Shown here: positions 45,601 to 54,381 of the stretch, piece after piece | Layout: each line of letters opens with the position of its first letter | Position numbering within the stretch: the stretch's first letter is position 1 | DNA from: Polyangium spumosum | Lineage (GTDB): Bacteria > Myxococcota_A > Polyangia > Polyangiales > Polyangiaceae | DNA length: 64,000 nt | Reading direction: 5' to 3' | Assembly: GCF_009649845.1 (NCBI RefSeq) | Contig: NZ_WJIE01000007.1 | Location: forward strand, 1 to 64,000 | Notes under the pieces: model-generated | Told to the model about the DNA's origin: nothing | What the model saw: only the letters and a program-made list of their open reading frames with translations | The model's database searches: none | Translations under genes and position numbers: made by a program

Positions 45601-45784
45601 CGACACGAGCACGCGCCACGCGCTCGCCGGCAGCGGCATCACCTGCCCGCCCATGAACGCCGCGCTCCTGCGCAAGTATCTGCGCTGGCTCGGGCAAGAG
45701 CCCCCGAGCGGCGGCCCTCGCCCGCGCCCCTCTCACCCCTCGGCCTTGCCGACGGCCGATTTGCCACGAATGGCAGCCCAGTAG
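42623..45784 (+). CDS. Stand-alone NRPS-like carboxylate reductase (A-T-R)
   Basis: A 1053-residue single-module enzyme. The adenylation domain (about 35-535) has MFTSGSTGKPKG, YGPTENTTF, YKTGDRAHYLPDG and NGKIDR. The carrier domain has FFDLGGDSLH, whose Ser takes the phosphopantetheine. The thioester reductase domain (about 655-1030) has the NADPH loop LTGATGFLG and catalytic YSQSK. There is no condensation domain, so it should activate one carboxylic or amino acid and release it as aldehyde or alcohol, as in Lys2 or carboxylic acid reductases. A hand alignment gives a pocket code near D-A-F-F-L-G-V-T-F-K, aliphatic in character; this is tentative. The 3' end overlaps the convergent OPT gene by 52 bases. 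Confidence 0.92.
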   Translation: MKNVVFQRKGLEMRTEQSASSTAVFAENTRTEYPRDATVHALFEARAREAPGAVAAVLDGHRLTYGELLRRAEGLARRLRRRGAGPGVPVGIFVERSFPLLVGLVGILLSGGAYVPLDPAYPDERLRLMLREAGVRLLVAEPARAKDLSFHGPVLAPDDEGGDDGDGQGEMPRPSSAGDTAYIMFTSGSTGKPKGVAIPHRAVVRLVVGTHYVNLGPDDHVAQLSNLSFDASTFEIWGALLHGARLVVLTQEARVSPSAFRAAVRREGITVMFLTTALFHHLAAAAPDAFSTLDVLLFGGEQLEPSRARAVLRAGGPKRLLHVYGPTENTTFSTAHLVTDVPECAKSVPIGKPISNSTAYVLDEALSPLPPFVAGELYVGGDGLASGYVNAPELTAERFIPDPFSREPGARLYKTGDRAHYLPDGSIEFLGRLDRQVKIHGYRIELGEIEAALLACPWVREAVVTVREDGAGDKRLVAYAATDADAASLRLHLEKQLPPHLLPSSFVVLPALPVTPNGKIDRDVLPLPDRRSSPSLPACPTPPETKTEAELALLWSRLFGVEYIGRDDSFFDLGGDSLHVARLLLHIQEALGVDLPAHHVFHAPRLADLARIVDEVKRADTPSASAPASDWAREAVLDPDIRPCGRPVDESAPLRHVFLTGATGFLGAFLLRDLFRETDAHIYCLVRAADARSGLDRIRANLEKYGLWDPRFAARIVPVPGDLAKPLLGLSRSHFEALAARVQAIHHSGAEISYVKPYLAHRDTNVLGTREVLRLAFTVADKPVHHVSTIAVFGPVGSFRSVRVIGEDFDLDESAPYLDRDTGYSQSKWVAEKLCAEARSRGGVVTVFRPGFIMGDATSGAGNADDFIARLLRGCIQARAYPDLAGQRKDFVPVDYVSAAITRISLSRGARGMAYHLVPPAAGNIDLRRFFELLRGQGFALERLPYAAWLSRVRASIERSLDAPLLPLLPMLGEKVHEGRTRWELYEGMPLHDDTSTRHALAGSGITCPPMNAALLRKYLRWLGQEPPSGGPRPRPSHPSALPTADLPRMAAQ

Positions 45785-48060
45785 AGAGCGCCCGCGATGA
45801 CGCCGAACGCGACCACGCCCGAGAGGTTCGAGGTCGTGAACGTCGTGAATACGGTGGAGAGGTCGAACCTGTGCTCCATGCCGAGCCCCGCGACGAGCGC
45901 CGCGACGAGGCCCGCAATGGCGCCGCCGGCGATGTACCCCGAGCTGAGCAACGTGCCGGGGCTGAACTCCTCGTCGCCGCCCGCCTGCCCTCGCCTCCGA
46001 TCGACCAGCCACCGCACGAGCCCGCCCACGAAAATGGGCACGCTCGTCGAGATGGGCAGGTACACGCCGACCGCGAACGGCAAGGAGGCGACGCCGCAGA
46101 GCTCCATCACGAGGGCCAGCATCACGCCGATGAGCACGAGGCTCCAGGGGAGCTTGCGCGTGAGGATGCCGTCGATGATGAGCGCGAACAGGCTCGCCTT
46201 CGGGGCGTCGAGCTTCTTCACCTCGCGCAGCTCATAAACGAGTTTCCCGTCCTCGCCGAGGTATCGCCCCGCGGCGAGGGCCCCGCCCTCGGCCACCTCG
46301 AAGACCGTATACGACCTCCGATCCGGGCCGAGCATCGCGCCCTTGCTCGCCGCGCCCGCGGGCACGGCGCTCGCCTCGGCGAGCCTCTTCGGCTCGTGCG
46401 GCACGCGGCCGCCGATGCCCGGGTCGATCACGAAGGCCACCCTCCCCGACGCCTCGACCAGGTATTTGCCCTGCGGAATGGCCGCGCCCGAGTCAGGCTG
46501 GTACGCGACGCGATACTCCTTCCCGTCCGGGCCCGTCTCCACCTGCGCCGTGATCGACTCCATCGGAATGGGCACGTCGTAGGCCTCGGCGGCCCGCGTC
46601 GTGTACGACGCATTGAGGAAGAGCAGCGTGTATCCGATGACGAGCGCGCTCGTCACGACCCCGACGAGCAGGCCGATCTGCTGCCTGCGCGGCGTCGCGC
46701 CCACGAGATAACCCGTCTTCAGATCCTGGCTCGTCGCCCCGCCGTTCGAGGCCGCGATACACACGATCGCCGCCGTCGACAGCGCCATCGCCCGGTGATC
46801 CACGCCCACCCAGCCCATCGCCAGGAAGAGCAGGCAGGTGATGAGCAACGTCGCCACCGTCATGCCCGAGATCGGGTTCGACGACGATCCGATCTCCCCG
46901 CAGATCCGCGAGGACACGGTCACGAACACGAAGCCGAAGAGCATGATCAGGATCGCCGTGGGCAAGGAGATCCCGAGCGTCGGCGCGAGCCATATCGCGA
47001 GCAGGAGCGCGATGAGGCCATACACGACGACGGAAAACGGCAGGTCCTTCTCCGTGCGCGGCGCCTGCTTCTCGGCCGCCTTGCCCGCGCGGAAGCTCTT
47101 GAGGCCGCTCCGGAACGCCTTCACGATCGTGGGCAACGCGCGCCCGAGGCTGATGAAGCCACCCGTCGCCACCGCGCCCGCGCCGATGTAGAGCACGTAC
47201 CGGCTGCGGATGTCGTTCGGCGACATGTCGCGGATGAGCGTGGTCGCCGGGAAAATGGGGCTGTCGATCTTGTCGCCGAAGAACGCGATCAGCGGGATCA
47301 GCACGAGGTACGCGAGGACGCCGCCCGCCATCGTCGTGCTCGCCGTCTTTGGGCCGATGATGTACCCGACGCCGAGCATCTCCGGCGTGAGCTCCCCCGC
47401 GACGCTCGCGCCCTTCCAGCCCGAGAACCGGTGCGCCGGGTTCATGTTGAAGAGCTTCAGCGGGTCGCCGACGAGCTTGTACAAAAAGCCGAGCCCGAAG
47501 CCCGCGAACACGGTCTTCGCGTTCGTGCCGCCCGTCTCGCCGACGATGAGCACGTCGGCGCAGGCCGTGCCCTCGGGATATTTCAATTTCCCGTGCTCCT
47601 CCACGATGAGCCCGTGCCGGAGCGGGATCATCATGAGGACGCCGAGCAGGCCGCCGAGCACCGAGAGCAAGAGCACCCGGCCCGCGACGAGGTCGTAGCC
47701 CATGAGCAGCAGCGAGGGCAGCGTGAATGCCACGCCCGCCGCGATCGACTCGCCCGCCGAGCCCGTCGTCTGGACGATGTTGTTCTCCAGGATCGTCGCG
47801 CGCCCGAAGAAACGAAAGATCGTGATTGACATGACGGCGATCGGAATCGACGCCGAGACGGTCAAGCCGACCTTGAGGGCGAGGTACACGGACGAGGCGG
47901 CGAAGACGATGCCGAGCAACGCGCCGAGCGCCACGGCGCGGACCGTGAGCTCGCGGGGGCTCGCAGACGCGGGGACGTAAGGCTCGTGCGACGCGTGGGA
48001 GGCAGGCGCTTCGGGGGCGGCCTCGACTTCGGGGACCGGTACGGGCGCGGACGCGGACAT
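45733..48060 (-). CDS. OPT family oligopeptide/metal-chelate transporter
   Basis: A 775-residue inner-membrane transporter of the OPT family, with many helices and family blocks such as [35 protein letters not shown] and [13 protein letters not shown]. Between helices at about 510-615 there is a soluble, probably periplasmic, insert with two similar beta units ([14 protein letters not shown] and [16 protein letters not shown], each followed by a GKYLVE or GRYLGE strand), absent from ordinary OPT proteins as I know them. The Pro/Glu/Ala-rich N-terminal 35 residues are disordered. Substrates could be peptides or siderophore-metal complexes. Its 3' end runs 52 bases into the NRPS-like gene on the other strand. 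Confidence 0.88.
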   Translation of the reverse strand: MSASAPVPVPEVEAAPEAPASHASHEPYVPASASPRELTVRAVALGALLGIVFAASSVYLALKVGLTVSASIPIAVMSITIFRFFGRATILENNIVQTTGSAGESIAAGVAFTLPSLLLMGYDLVAGRVLLLSVLGGLLGVLMMIPLRHGLIVEEHGKLKYPEGTACADVLIVGETGGTNAKTVFAGFGLGFLYKLVGDPLKLFNMNPAHRFSGWKGASVAGELTPEMLGVGYIIGPKTASTTMAGGVLAYLVLIPLIAFFGDKIDSPIFPATTLIRDMSPNDIRSRYVLYIGAGAVATGGFISLGRALPTIVKAFRSGLKSFRAGKAAEKQAPRTEKDLPFSVVVYGLIALLLAIWLAPTLGISLPTAILIMLFGFVFVTVSSRICGEIGSSSNPISGMTVATLLITCLLFLAMGWVGVDHRAMALSTAAIVCIAASNGGATSQDLKTGYLVGATPRRQQIGLLVGVVTSALVIGYTLLFLNASYTTRAAEAYDVPIPMESITAQVETGPDGKEYRVAYQPDSGAAIPQGKYLVEASGRVAFVIDPGIGGRVPHEPKRLAEASAVPAGAASKGAMLGPDRRSYTVFEVAEGGALAAGRYLGEDGKLVYELREVKKLDAPKASLFALIIDGILTRKLPWSLVLIGVMLALVMELCGVASLPFAVGVYLPISTSVPIFVGGLVRWLVDRRRGQAGGDEEFSPGTLLSSGYIAGGAIAGLVAALVAGLGMEHRFDLSTVFTTFTTSNLSGVVAFGVIAGALYWAAIRGKSAVGKAEG

Positions 48061-48082
48061 TGCCGCACCCTAACACGACGCT

Positions 48083-48988
48083 CTAACGCAAAGCGAGGTC
48101 CTCCTCCTGCAAGATCCCATTGATGCGGACCGCGGCCGCCGCCCCTTCGGCCTGCGCCACGGCGACGAGCTGCACCCGCGGCGACGCGTCGCCCACCACG
48201 AAGACGCCCTCGGATTCCGTGCTGCCGTGGAACTCAGCGTCCGTGGTCCCGTCGCCGTTCACCGTGCATCCGAGCCTCGTGGGCAGGTCCGAGCGCGGCA
48301 CCTCGCCCGTCTTCAGGAAGATCGCCCGACGCGGCACGACCTCGCAATCCTCGAGCACGACCCGCGAGAGCTCCTCGCCGTCGCCCTCGAGCCGCGTGAT
48401 GGGGCATTCACGCAATCCGATGCGATATCGCTCGAGCAGGCGCCGGTCGTCGTCCGTGAGCGCGGCCGGGCCGTGCGTGAACACGATGATGTCGTCGCTC
48501 CAGCGGAGCAGCAGCAATGCCGTCTTGATCGCGCGGTGGGCCGGGCCGAGGACGCCGAGCGGCTGGTCCCGGTTCTCCCAGCCGTCGCAATACGGGCAAT
48601 GGTAGACGCCGCGCCCGTAATATTCGAGGATCCCCTCGATGGACGGGATGACGTCGAGCATCCCCGTCGCGAGGATCACCTTGCGCGCCTCGATCTTCCC
48701 GCCGTCCCGGAGCTCGGCCTCGAATCGCTCGCCGCTGCGGCGCACGTCGCAGACCTCGACGTCGCGGATCTCGACGCCGTACCGCCGCGCCTCCTCGCGC
48801 CCCCTGCGCAAGAGCTCCGTGGGCGGCAAGCCGTCGTGCCCCAGGAGCCCGTGGACCCCTCGGGAAGGCGCATTTCGAGGCGCTCCAGCGTCACAGACGA
48901 GCACCTTGCGGCGGCAGCGCCCCAGGATCAGCGCCGCCCCGAGCCCCGCAGGCCCCCCGCCGACGATGAGCACGTCGAAGCCTTCCAC
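48083..48988 (-). CDS. Thioredoxin reductase-like flavoprotein
   Basis: A 301-residue FAD/NAD(P) oxidoreductase with FAD loop GGGPAGLGAAL at the start, a redox-active Cys pair in YHCPYCDGWE (near residues 131-134) and a C-terminal FAD contact VVGDAS. It resembles thioredoxin reductase and the related AhpF/GliT-like disulphide oxidoreductases. The second nucleotide-binding site reads LGVLGPAHRAIKTALLL, a degenerate glycine loop, so NADPH binding may be altered. The GTG at 48988 is chosen because the FAD motif follows within 7 residues. It lies 22 bases upstream of the OPT gene and may be in the same operon. Confidence 0.82.
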   Translation of the reverse strand: MEGFDVLIVGGGPAGLGAALILGRCRRKVLVCDAGAPRNAPSRGVHGLLGHDGLPPTELLRRGREEARRYGVEIRDVEVCDVRRSGERFEAELRDGGKIEARKVILATGMLDVIPSIEGILEYYGRGVYHCPYCDGWENRDQPLGVLGPAHRAIKTALLLLRWSDDIIVFTHGPAALTDDDRRLLERYRIGLRECPITRLEGDGEELSRVVLEDCEVVPRRAIFLKTGEVPRSDLPTRLGCTVNGDGTTDAEFHGSTESEGVFVVGDASPRVQLVAVAQAEGAAAAVRINGILQEEDLALR

Positions 48989-49171
48989 CCCTCGCCTCCC
49001 CCCCTCGTTTGTCCCCGAGGGGAGCCTGGCACCCGGAGCCCCCCGCGGGAAGCCCCAGCGACCGAACGCACACGAGATTCCGGATCCTCGATCCTGGGAC
49101 CTCGGTGATCCACCTGGATCACCGAAAATCCACGTATGGCTCACGGGACCGAGGCTTCGGGGCCTCGGCTT

Positions 49172-50296
49172 TTACAGCCGCCGGGCCGCGCGGAAGCGCT
49201 GGGGGTACGAGCCCGAGCCGTCGACGCCGCCGTTGAAGACCGACCAGCCGCCGGTGTTGCCCACGGTCGGGCCGTTGGCCGTCGCGCGGCTCGAGATGAA
49301 GCGGTAGTTCCCGCTCGTGTCGCGATCCACGAACATGCCGACGTGGCTGATCACGCTGGGATCCTTGCCACAAGCGAGGGCCGTGGAGGCGACGTAGCTG
49401 CACGCCGAGTCGAAGAAGACGAGGTCTCCAGGCTGGATCCTGGCGAGCTCGGTCGTGGTCGGCGCGCCCTGGAACGCGGGGGCGCCCGCGGGCTGCGTGC
49501 GGAAGGGGACGACGAGCTTGCCGGGGCCGAACCGGTACATGTCCTCGCTCGAGCGCGGCAGGTGGCCGGTGACCGCCTTCAAGGAGAGCGGGATACGCGC
49601 GCTCTCGCCGCCGAAGTCGAGGTTCGTGCGGCTCCCCCAGACGAGGCGCATGTAGCCCGAGCAGTCGAGCGAGCCCTCGTGCCCGACGTCGGGCAAGATC
49701 GACTTCGCATCGACGGGATCCCACGAGAGGCCGAGGTAGTCGTGGAAATCGGCGCCGAGCGCGTAGCGCGCGTCCTTCTTTGCGCCCTCCACGTACTCGT
49801 AGGCGATCGCGAGGACGTCCTTCGTGCCCGCCTCGCAATTGACGCCGCGGGCGGCGTCGAGCCACGCCGCGAGCTCCGCCTCGGAGGCGCTCGCCGCGTC
49901 GAACGGCTCGCTCATCGTCCGCACCCACGCCGTCGTGACCACGCCCGGCGCCGTCACGCTCCCCGCGCTGAACGAGCGCGAAGGCCCGGCCATCCGCACG
50001 GTATACGCGCCGTCGGTGAACCAGGCGACGGGCTCGCCGTCGACGGCGGCGATCATCGTATCGCCCGACCTCTCGAACGTGAACACGGCGCGCTTGGCGC
50101 ACACGCCGGCGCTGTGTTGCTCGCCGACCTCCACGACCGCGTCATGGCCCGTCTCATCGGGCTCCGCGCCCTCTGCGAGCTCGGTGTCCTCGTCGCCGAA
50201 CGAGGGCTCGTCACCGCCGCCGAGGCAACCGGTGAGGGTCGCGGCGAGCGCGACGCAGGGGAGCAAGGAGCGAAGGGCAGCGAGGATCGTGGCCAT
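49172..50296 (-). CDS. NlpC/P60-like lipoprotein
   Basis: A 374-residue lipoprotein (lipobox LTGC near residue 23) with an acidic linker. The C-terminal half looks like a papain-like NlpC/P60 cysteine peptidase or amidase: nucleophile in GSLDCSGYMRLVW (near residue 205), a LQPGDLVFF-type strand (IQPGDLVFFDS) and the His in VISHVGMFVDR. Such enzymes cut peptidoglycan peptides or are repurposed as toxins. The N-terminal 100 residues after the linker are a separate beta-rich domain of unknown type (AVFTFERSGDTMIAAVDG). ATG 50296 is chosen for the signal peptide. Confidence 0.78.
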   Translation of the reverse strand: MATILAALRSLLPCVALAATLTGCLGGGDEPSFGDEDTELAEGAEPDETGHDAVVEVGEQHSAGVCAKRAVFTFERSGDTMIAAVDGEPVAWFTDGAYTVRMAGPSRSFSAGSVTAPGVVTTAWVRTMSEPFDAASASEAELAAWLDAARGVNCEAGTKDVLAIAYEYVEGAKKDARYALGADFHDYLGLSWDPVDAKSILPDVGHEGSLDCSGYMRLVWGSRTNLDFGGESARIPLSLKAVTGHLPRSSEDMYRFGPGKLVVPFRTQPAGAPAFQGAPTTTELARIQPGDLVFFDSACSYVASTALACGKDPSVISHVGMFVDRDTSGNYRFISSRATANGPTVGNTGGWSVFNGGVDGSGSYPQRFRAARRL

Positions 50297-50444
50297 GGGA
50301 GGAACCTCCGGGGTCGGGGTGCCTGTCGCCGGGAGAGCGACGTGGTTCGGCAACGATACACTGCAAGGGGTGTGCCGGACGAATTTCTCGCGTGCCGCTA
50401 GAACCGCCGCCCAGCGCGGCGTCACGCGCGACGAGGCGGCCCTC

Positions 50445-51230
50445 TCACGCGTACTCTCGGAGGAACGCGAGGAGCGGCGGGTTCACCTGGTCGGGATGGG
50501 TGAGGTTCGACGCGTGCGCGGCGCCCTTCACCTCGACGAACGCCTTGCAGCCCGGGAGGCTGGAGGCGAGCGCCCGGCCTCGCTCGATCGAAATGGCCGT
50601 GTCCGCGTCGCCGTGGAAGACGATCGCGGGGTGGGGGATCTCGGAGAGCCTCGCCGTGAGGTCCTCGCGCTCGATGAGGGCGAGCGTGGGGGCCACGAGC
50701 GACTCGACCTGGGTCTTGCGCCAGCGCGAGACCCAGGGCTCCCAGTGCTCGCGGGCGCCGAGGATGAGGCCCGCGATCGTGTGGACGATCGGATCGATGG
50801 GGCCTTGCGCGCGCCAGGTCTCCAGCATGCCGCGGTAACCGGCGAGCGTCGCGGCGTCGTCGACGCCGGCTTGTGTGGAGATGAGGACCAGGCCCTTGAC
50901 GCGATCGGGCCACTTCAAGGCGGCGCGCAGGCCGAGGAAGCCTCCCTGCGACATGCCGCCCACGACGGCGCGCTCGACGCCGAGGTGATCGAGCAGCCGG
51001 ATGTAGTCCTCGGCGGAGTCCCAGTAGGTGAAGCGCTTTCCGTCGCTCTGCGTGCGGCCGAAGCCGCGGGCGTCGAAGCGGATCACGCGCAGCTCGGGCG
51101 CGAGGGCCGAGACCTGCGGGTCGAACATCGACAGATCCATCAAGAAGCCATGCGCGAGCACGACGGGCGGTCCCTCCCCGCCGGTGTCCTCGTAGAAGAT
51201 GTTCTGGCCATTCAGCTCGACGTGGGGCAT
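50445..51230 (-). CDS. Alpha/beta hydrolase
   Basis: A 261-residue soluble alpha/beta-hydrolase with the complete triad. The oxyanion strand is VVLAHGF, the nucleophile elbow GMSQGG (Ser near 97), the acid in IVFHGDADTAIS and the His in GAAHASN near the end. It is close to the 3-oxoadipate enol-lactonase/proline-iminopeptidase-like branch; the substrate is unknown. The ATG at 51230 matches the usual family start (MPHVELNGQNIFYED). It lies 198 bases from the divergent GAF-PAS gene. Confidence 0.88.
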   Translation of the reverse strand: MPHVELNGQNIFYEDTGGEGPPVVLAHGFLMDLSMFDPQVSALAPELRVIRFDARGFGRTQSDGKRFTYWDSAEDYIRLLDHLGVERAVVGGMSQGGFLGLRAALKWPDRVKGLVLISTQAGVDDAATLAGYRGMLETWRAQGPIDPIVHTIAGLILGAREHWEPWVSRWRKTQVESLVAPTLALIEREDLTARLSEIPHPAIVFHGDADTAISIERGRALASSLPGCKAFVEVKGAAHASNLTHPDQVNPPLLAFLREYA

Positions 51231-51428
51231 GGCGCGAAAGGAAACCGAAAGACGCCTCCCGGTCAAGGCTTCTCGTGGCGGTGGGTCGACGTACCCCTCA
51301 GGCGCTGGGTGAACGAATTGCGCCGATCCCTCGACCCTTCTCCAGGGGAATCCCCTCATTGCGATCAGCAAATCCCCGAGCGGCGGCGCGTTGCTCTCTC
51401 CGCGCATATCGTGTATTGCCAGTGTGAT

Positions 51429-53045
51429 ATGGACTCCTCGGGTGCCGAGCTCTCCCCTCCTTCGCATGCCCTCACCGCACGCGAGCGGGCGCTCGAAGCG
51501 GCGCTCGCGGCCGAAAAAGCGCGCGCGTCGGCGGGGCTCATGCTGGCGAGCGCCCTGTCGCAGTCGCTCACGCCCGAGAAGATCGTGTCGGTCATGCTGC
51601 ATTACGTGACGCCGCTGCTCCATGCGCCCGTCGCGAGCGCGTTCCTGCTCGCCACGGGCGCAGACGCGCTCGAGCGCGTCGAGCGGCGCGACAAGGAGGC
51701 GCCCGGCGTGGCGAGCTCGACGTTCCTGCCGCTCTCGGCGCCCCTGCCCGAGTGCGAGGTCGTCCGGACCGGAAAGGCCGTGTGGATCGAATCCCTCGAC
51801 GATATGGCCGAGCGGTTCCCCGTGCTCTGCGCACGAGCGCGGAGGACCGGGCGCCACGCCTTCGTGTGCCTGCCGCTCGCCGTGGAGGGGCGCGCCTACG
51901 GGGTCATCTCGTTCGAACTCGCGGGGGCGCGGGCCTTCCCGGCCTCCGAGCAGGCCTTCCTCCTCGGCCTCGCGCAGCAATGCGCCCAGGCGCTGGACCG
52001 GGCGCGCCTCGAGGCCGCCGAGCAGCGCCTCCGGCTCGCGCTCGACGCGGGGGCGATCGGGATCTGGGACCTCGACCTGTCGGCGGGCCAGGTGGAGGCG
52101 GACGCGCGCTGCCGGGCCGTGATGGGGCTCCCCGCCGCGGGGGAGGTCGATCGGGACGGGTTTTTCGGACAAGTACATTCCGACGACGCGGAGCGCGTGC
52201 TCGCGGCCGTCCGGCGCGCGCTCGAGCCGGCGAGCGGAGGCGCGCTCCTCGAAGAGCTCCGCGTGGACGAAGGTCAGCCCGAGCCGCGATGGGTGGCGCT
52301 GCGCGGGCAGGTCACGTTCGACGCCGAGGGGGCGCCGACGCGCCTCGTGGGCGGCGCGGCCGACATCACCGAGCGCATCCGCGCGGAGCAGGAGCGGGCG
52401 CGGCGCCTCTCGAAGCTCGGCCACGACCTCCGCAACCCCTTGTCGCCGATGCTCACCGCGCTCCAGCTCATGCGAATGCGCGCCCCGGACGTGCTCGTCA
52501 AGGAGCGCACGATCCTCGAGCGGCAGGTCGCGCACCTCTCGTGCCTCGTGGACGAGCTGCTCGACGTCTCGCGCACCACCCTCGGCAAGGTCGAGCGCCC
52601 GCGAAAGCCATGCGAAACGGCGGTGGTCGCCGGCCCTCCGCAGGTCGCGGCGCCGGAGCGCAGGCGGATCCTCCTCGTTGACGACAACCGCGACGCCGCG
52701 GAGATGCTCGCCGAGGGGCTACGCGTGTTCGGCTACGAGGTCACGGTCGCCCACGACGGCCCTTCGAGCCTCTCGATCGCGAATGAGGCGGCGCCGGATC
52801 TCGCGCTGCTCGACATTGGTTTGCCCGGGATGGACGGATACGAGCTGGCGAGGCGCCTGCAGGACATCCCGGGGCTCTCGGAGGTCCTCCTCGTGGCGCT
52901 CACCGGCTACGGGCAAAAAGGCGCGCGCGCCCGCTCGACGGAGGCCGGGTTCCGGGCGCACCTCGTCAAGCCGGTGGAGCTTTCGCGGATGGTAACGCTT
53001 CTGGAGACGCTGGGGCTGCCTCCGGCGTCACCTCCCCAGCCATGA
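51429..53045 (+). CDS. GAF-PAS-HisKA-receiver protein lacking a HATPase domain
   Basis: A 538-residue signalling protein. A coiled coil (12-40) leads into GAF (about 45-195) and PAS/PAC (about 198-320). A HisKA helix pair follows with H-box LGHDLRNPLSPMLTALQLM (near 335) and the second helix ending LLDVSRTTLGKV. Immediately after comes a short linker and a receiver (about 415-530: LLVDDNRD, LLDIGLPGMDG, ALTGYG, VKPVE). The HATPase_c domain that should sit between HisKA and receiver is missing entirely, with no N or G boxes. It resembles common GAF-PAS hybrid kinases with the catalytic domain deleted. Its 3' end overlaps the convergent transporter gene by 80 bases. Confidence 0.88.
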   Translation: MDSSGAELSPPSHALTARERALEAALAAEKARASAGLMLASALSQSLTPEKIVSVMLHYVTPLLHAPVASAFLLATGADALERVERRDKEAPGVASSTFLPLSAPLPECEVVRTGKAVWIESLDDMAERFPVLCARARRTGRHAFVCLPLAVEGRAYGVISFELAGARAFPASEQAFLLGLAQQCAQALDRARLEAAEQRLRLALDAGAIGIWDLDLSAGQVEADARCRAVMGLPAAGEVDRDGFFGQVHSDDAERVLAAVRRALEPASGGALLEELRVDEGQPEPRWVALRGQVTFDAEGAPTRLVGGAADITERIRAEQERARRLSKLGHDLRNPLSPMLTALQLMRMRAPDVLVKERTILERQVAHLSCLVDELLDVSRTTLGKVERPRKPCETAVVAGPPQVAAPERRRILLVDDNRDAAEMLAEGLRVFGYEVTVAHDGPSSLSIANEAAPDLALLDIGLPGMDGYELARRLQDIPGLSEVLLVALTGYGQKGARARSTEAGFRAHLVKPVELSRMVTLLETLGLPPASPPQP

Positions 53046-54381
53046 CCTTCTCCCGGCGGGCGAGGAAAAGCGCCACGCCGAGCCAGAGGCCCGCGAGCGG
53101 CGCCGCGACGAGGGAAATGGACGAGAATGACAGACCCAGCGCGATGAGCCCCGCGTGCGCCCACGCGCTCGCGGCGTCGCCGCCGCGGAAGACCACGGTG
53201 TCGATGAAGCTCTTCGCCTTGTATTTCGCCTCGCGGGGGAGCACCGTGTACAGGACCTCGCGCGCCGGGCGCTCGATCGCGTATTGCGCCGCGCGGCGGA
53301 GCCCCTCGACCACGGCCACGACGGCGAGCGAGGGATACAAAGCGAGCGCCGAGAACCCGAGGCCGGAGAGGACGGGCAACACGGCGAGCGCCGCGGCGAG
53401 GCCGAGCCGGGTCATCAATCGACCTGTCAGGAAAAACGAGAGCGTGGCGGAGAGGACGCTCACGGCCGTATCGTTCCAGGCGAAGAGGGCCGTCTGCGCG
53501 GCCGATCCCTGCGCGGCGCGGCGGACGAGGTCCGTCTTCTGGAGATACAGGAACGTGTTCATCGTCGTCAAAAGGAGCATCACGAGCGCGATGCCCGCGA
53601 GGTAAGGCGACGACGCGACGAGGCGAACCCCGGCGAAGAGCGAGCCACCGACGGGTTTGTCCGACGAGGCGCGCGCGTGCGATTCGCGCCTCGAGCCCGC
53701 GTGAAGCTCGGCCTTTCGCGCGCAGAAGACGCAGGCCTCGAGGGTCAGGGCCGAGAGGACGAGGAGCCAGAAGAGGTGCGTCTGTCCGAGCCTCTGGCTC
53801 ACGGCCGCGGTGACGAGCGGGCCCGCGATCGCGCCCGCGCTGCCGCCCGCGGCGATGACGCCGAAGAGGCGCTTGCCCTGCTCGCTCGTGAAGACGTCGA
53901 CGAGGAAGCTCCAGAGGACGGAGACGATGAAGAGGTTGTAGACGCTGGTCCAGACGAAAAAGACGCGCCCGATCAGGGGCCGCGGGACGCCGAGCATCAC
54001 GAGCGCAAAAAACAGCAGGAGGTTCGCCGCGAAGAACCGGTACACGAAGGGGACGAGGCGGCGGCGCGAGAGGCGCGTGACGAGGGCGCCGTAGAGCGGG
54101 ACCGCGCAGAGCATGGCGACGAACGTGGCCGAGAAGAGCCAGGGCAGGGCCTTCTCTCCGCCGGCGATGCCCATCGCGTCCCGGAGCGGGCGAATGAGAT
54201 AATATCCGGAGAGGAGCAGGAAGAAGTAGACGAACGACCAGAGGACGGCGCCCATCTCCTCGGGGCGCACGAAGGCGGCGCGCTGGATCAGGCGCAGGAC
54301 GAACCCTTGCTGCATCGGCGGCATCATCGCCGGATCGAAGCGCCTCGGGAACGGGGAATGCCGGTCCTTTTTTTGCTTCAC
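52966..54381 (-). CDS. MFS/NTP-NDP exchanger-like membrane protein
   Basis: A 471-residue protein with about 12 membrane helices. The pattern (GAVLWSFVYFFLLLSGYYLIRPLRD, then FVWTSVYNLFIVSVLWSFL and IAAGGSAGAIAGP) matches the MFS-like group related to the ATP/ADP translocases (NTP/NDP exchange family) found in many free-living bacteria. The true substrate of this group is not established. Its GTG start overlaps the stop of the MurE-like ligase (GTGA), so transport and ligation may be linked, for example export or recycling of a peptidoglycan-type or nucleotide compound (inference). The C-terminal Pro/Ala tail overlaps the opposite-strand kinase-like gene by 80 bases. Confidence 0.82.
   Translation of the reverse strand: MKQKKDRHSPFPRRFDPAMMPPMQQGFVLRLIQRAAFVRPEEMGAVLWSFVYFFLLLSGYYLIRPLRDAMGIAGGEKALPWLFSATFVAMLCAVPLYGALVTRLSRRRLVPFVYRFFAANLLLFFALVMLGVPRPLIGRVFFVWTSVYNLFIVSVLWSFLVDVFTSEQGKRLFGVIAAGGSAGAIAGPLVTAAVSQRLGQTHLFWLLVLSALTLEACVFCARKAELHAGSRRESHARASSDKPVGGSLFAGVRLVASSPYLAGIALVMLLLTTMNTFLYLQKTDLVRRAAQGSAAQTALFAWNDTAVSVLSATLSFFLTGRLMTRLGLAAALAVLPVLSGLGFSALALYPSLAVVAVVEGLRRAAQYAIERPAREVLYTVLPREAKYKAKSFIDTVVFRGGDAASAWAHAGLIALGLSFSSISLVAAPLAGLWLGVALFLARREKVMAGEVTPEAAPASPEALPSAKAPPA

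Noticed and set aside
42623-45784. Siderophore or multimodular NRPS cluster
   Set aside because: There is a single A-T-R module, no condensation domain, no phosphopantetheinyl transferase and no other biosynthetic genes around it.
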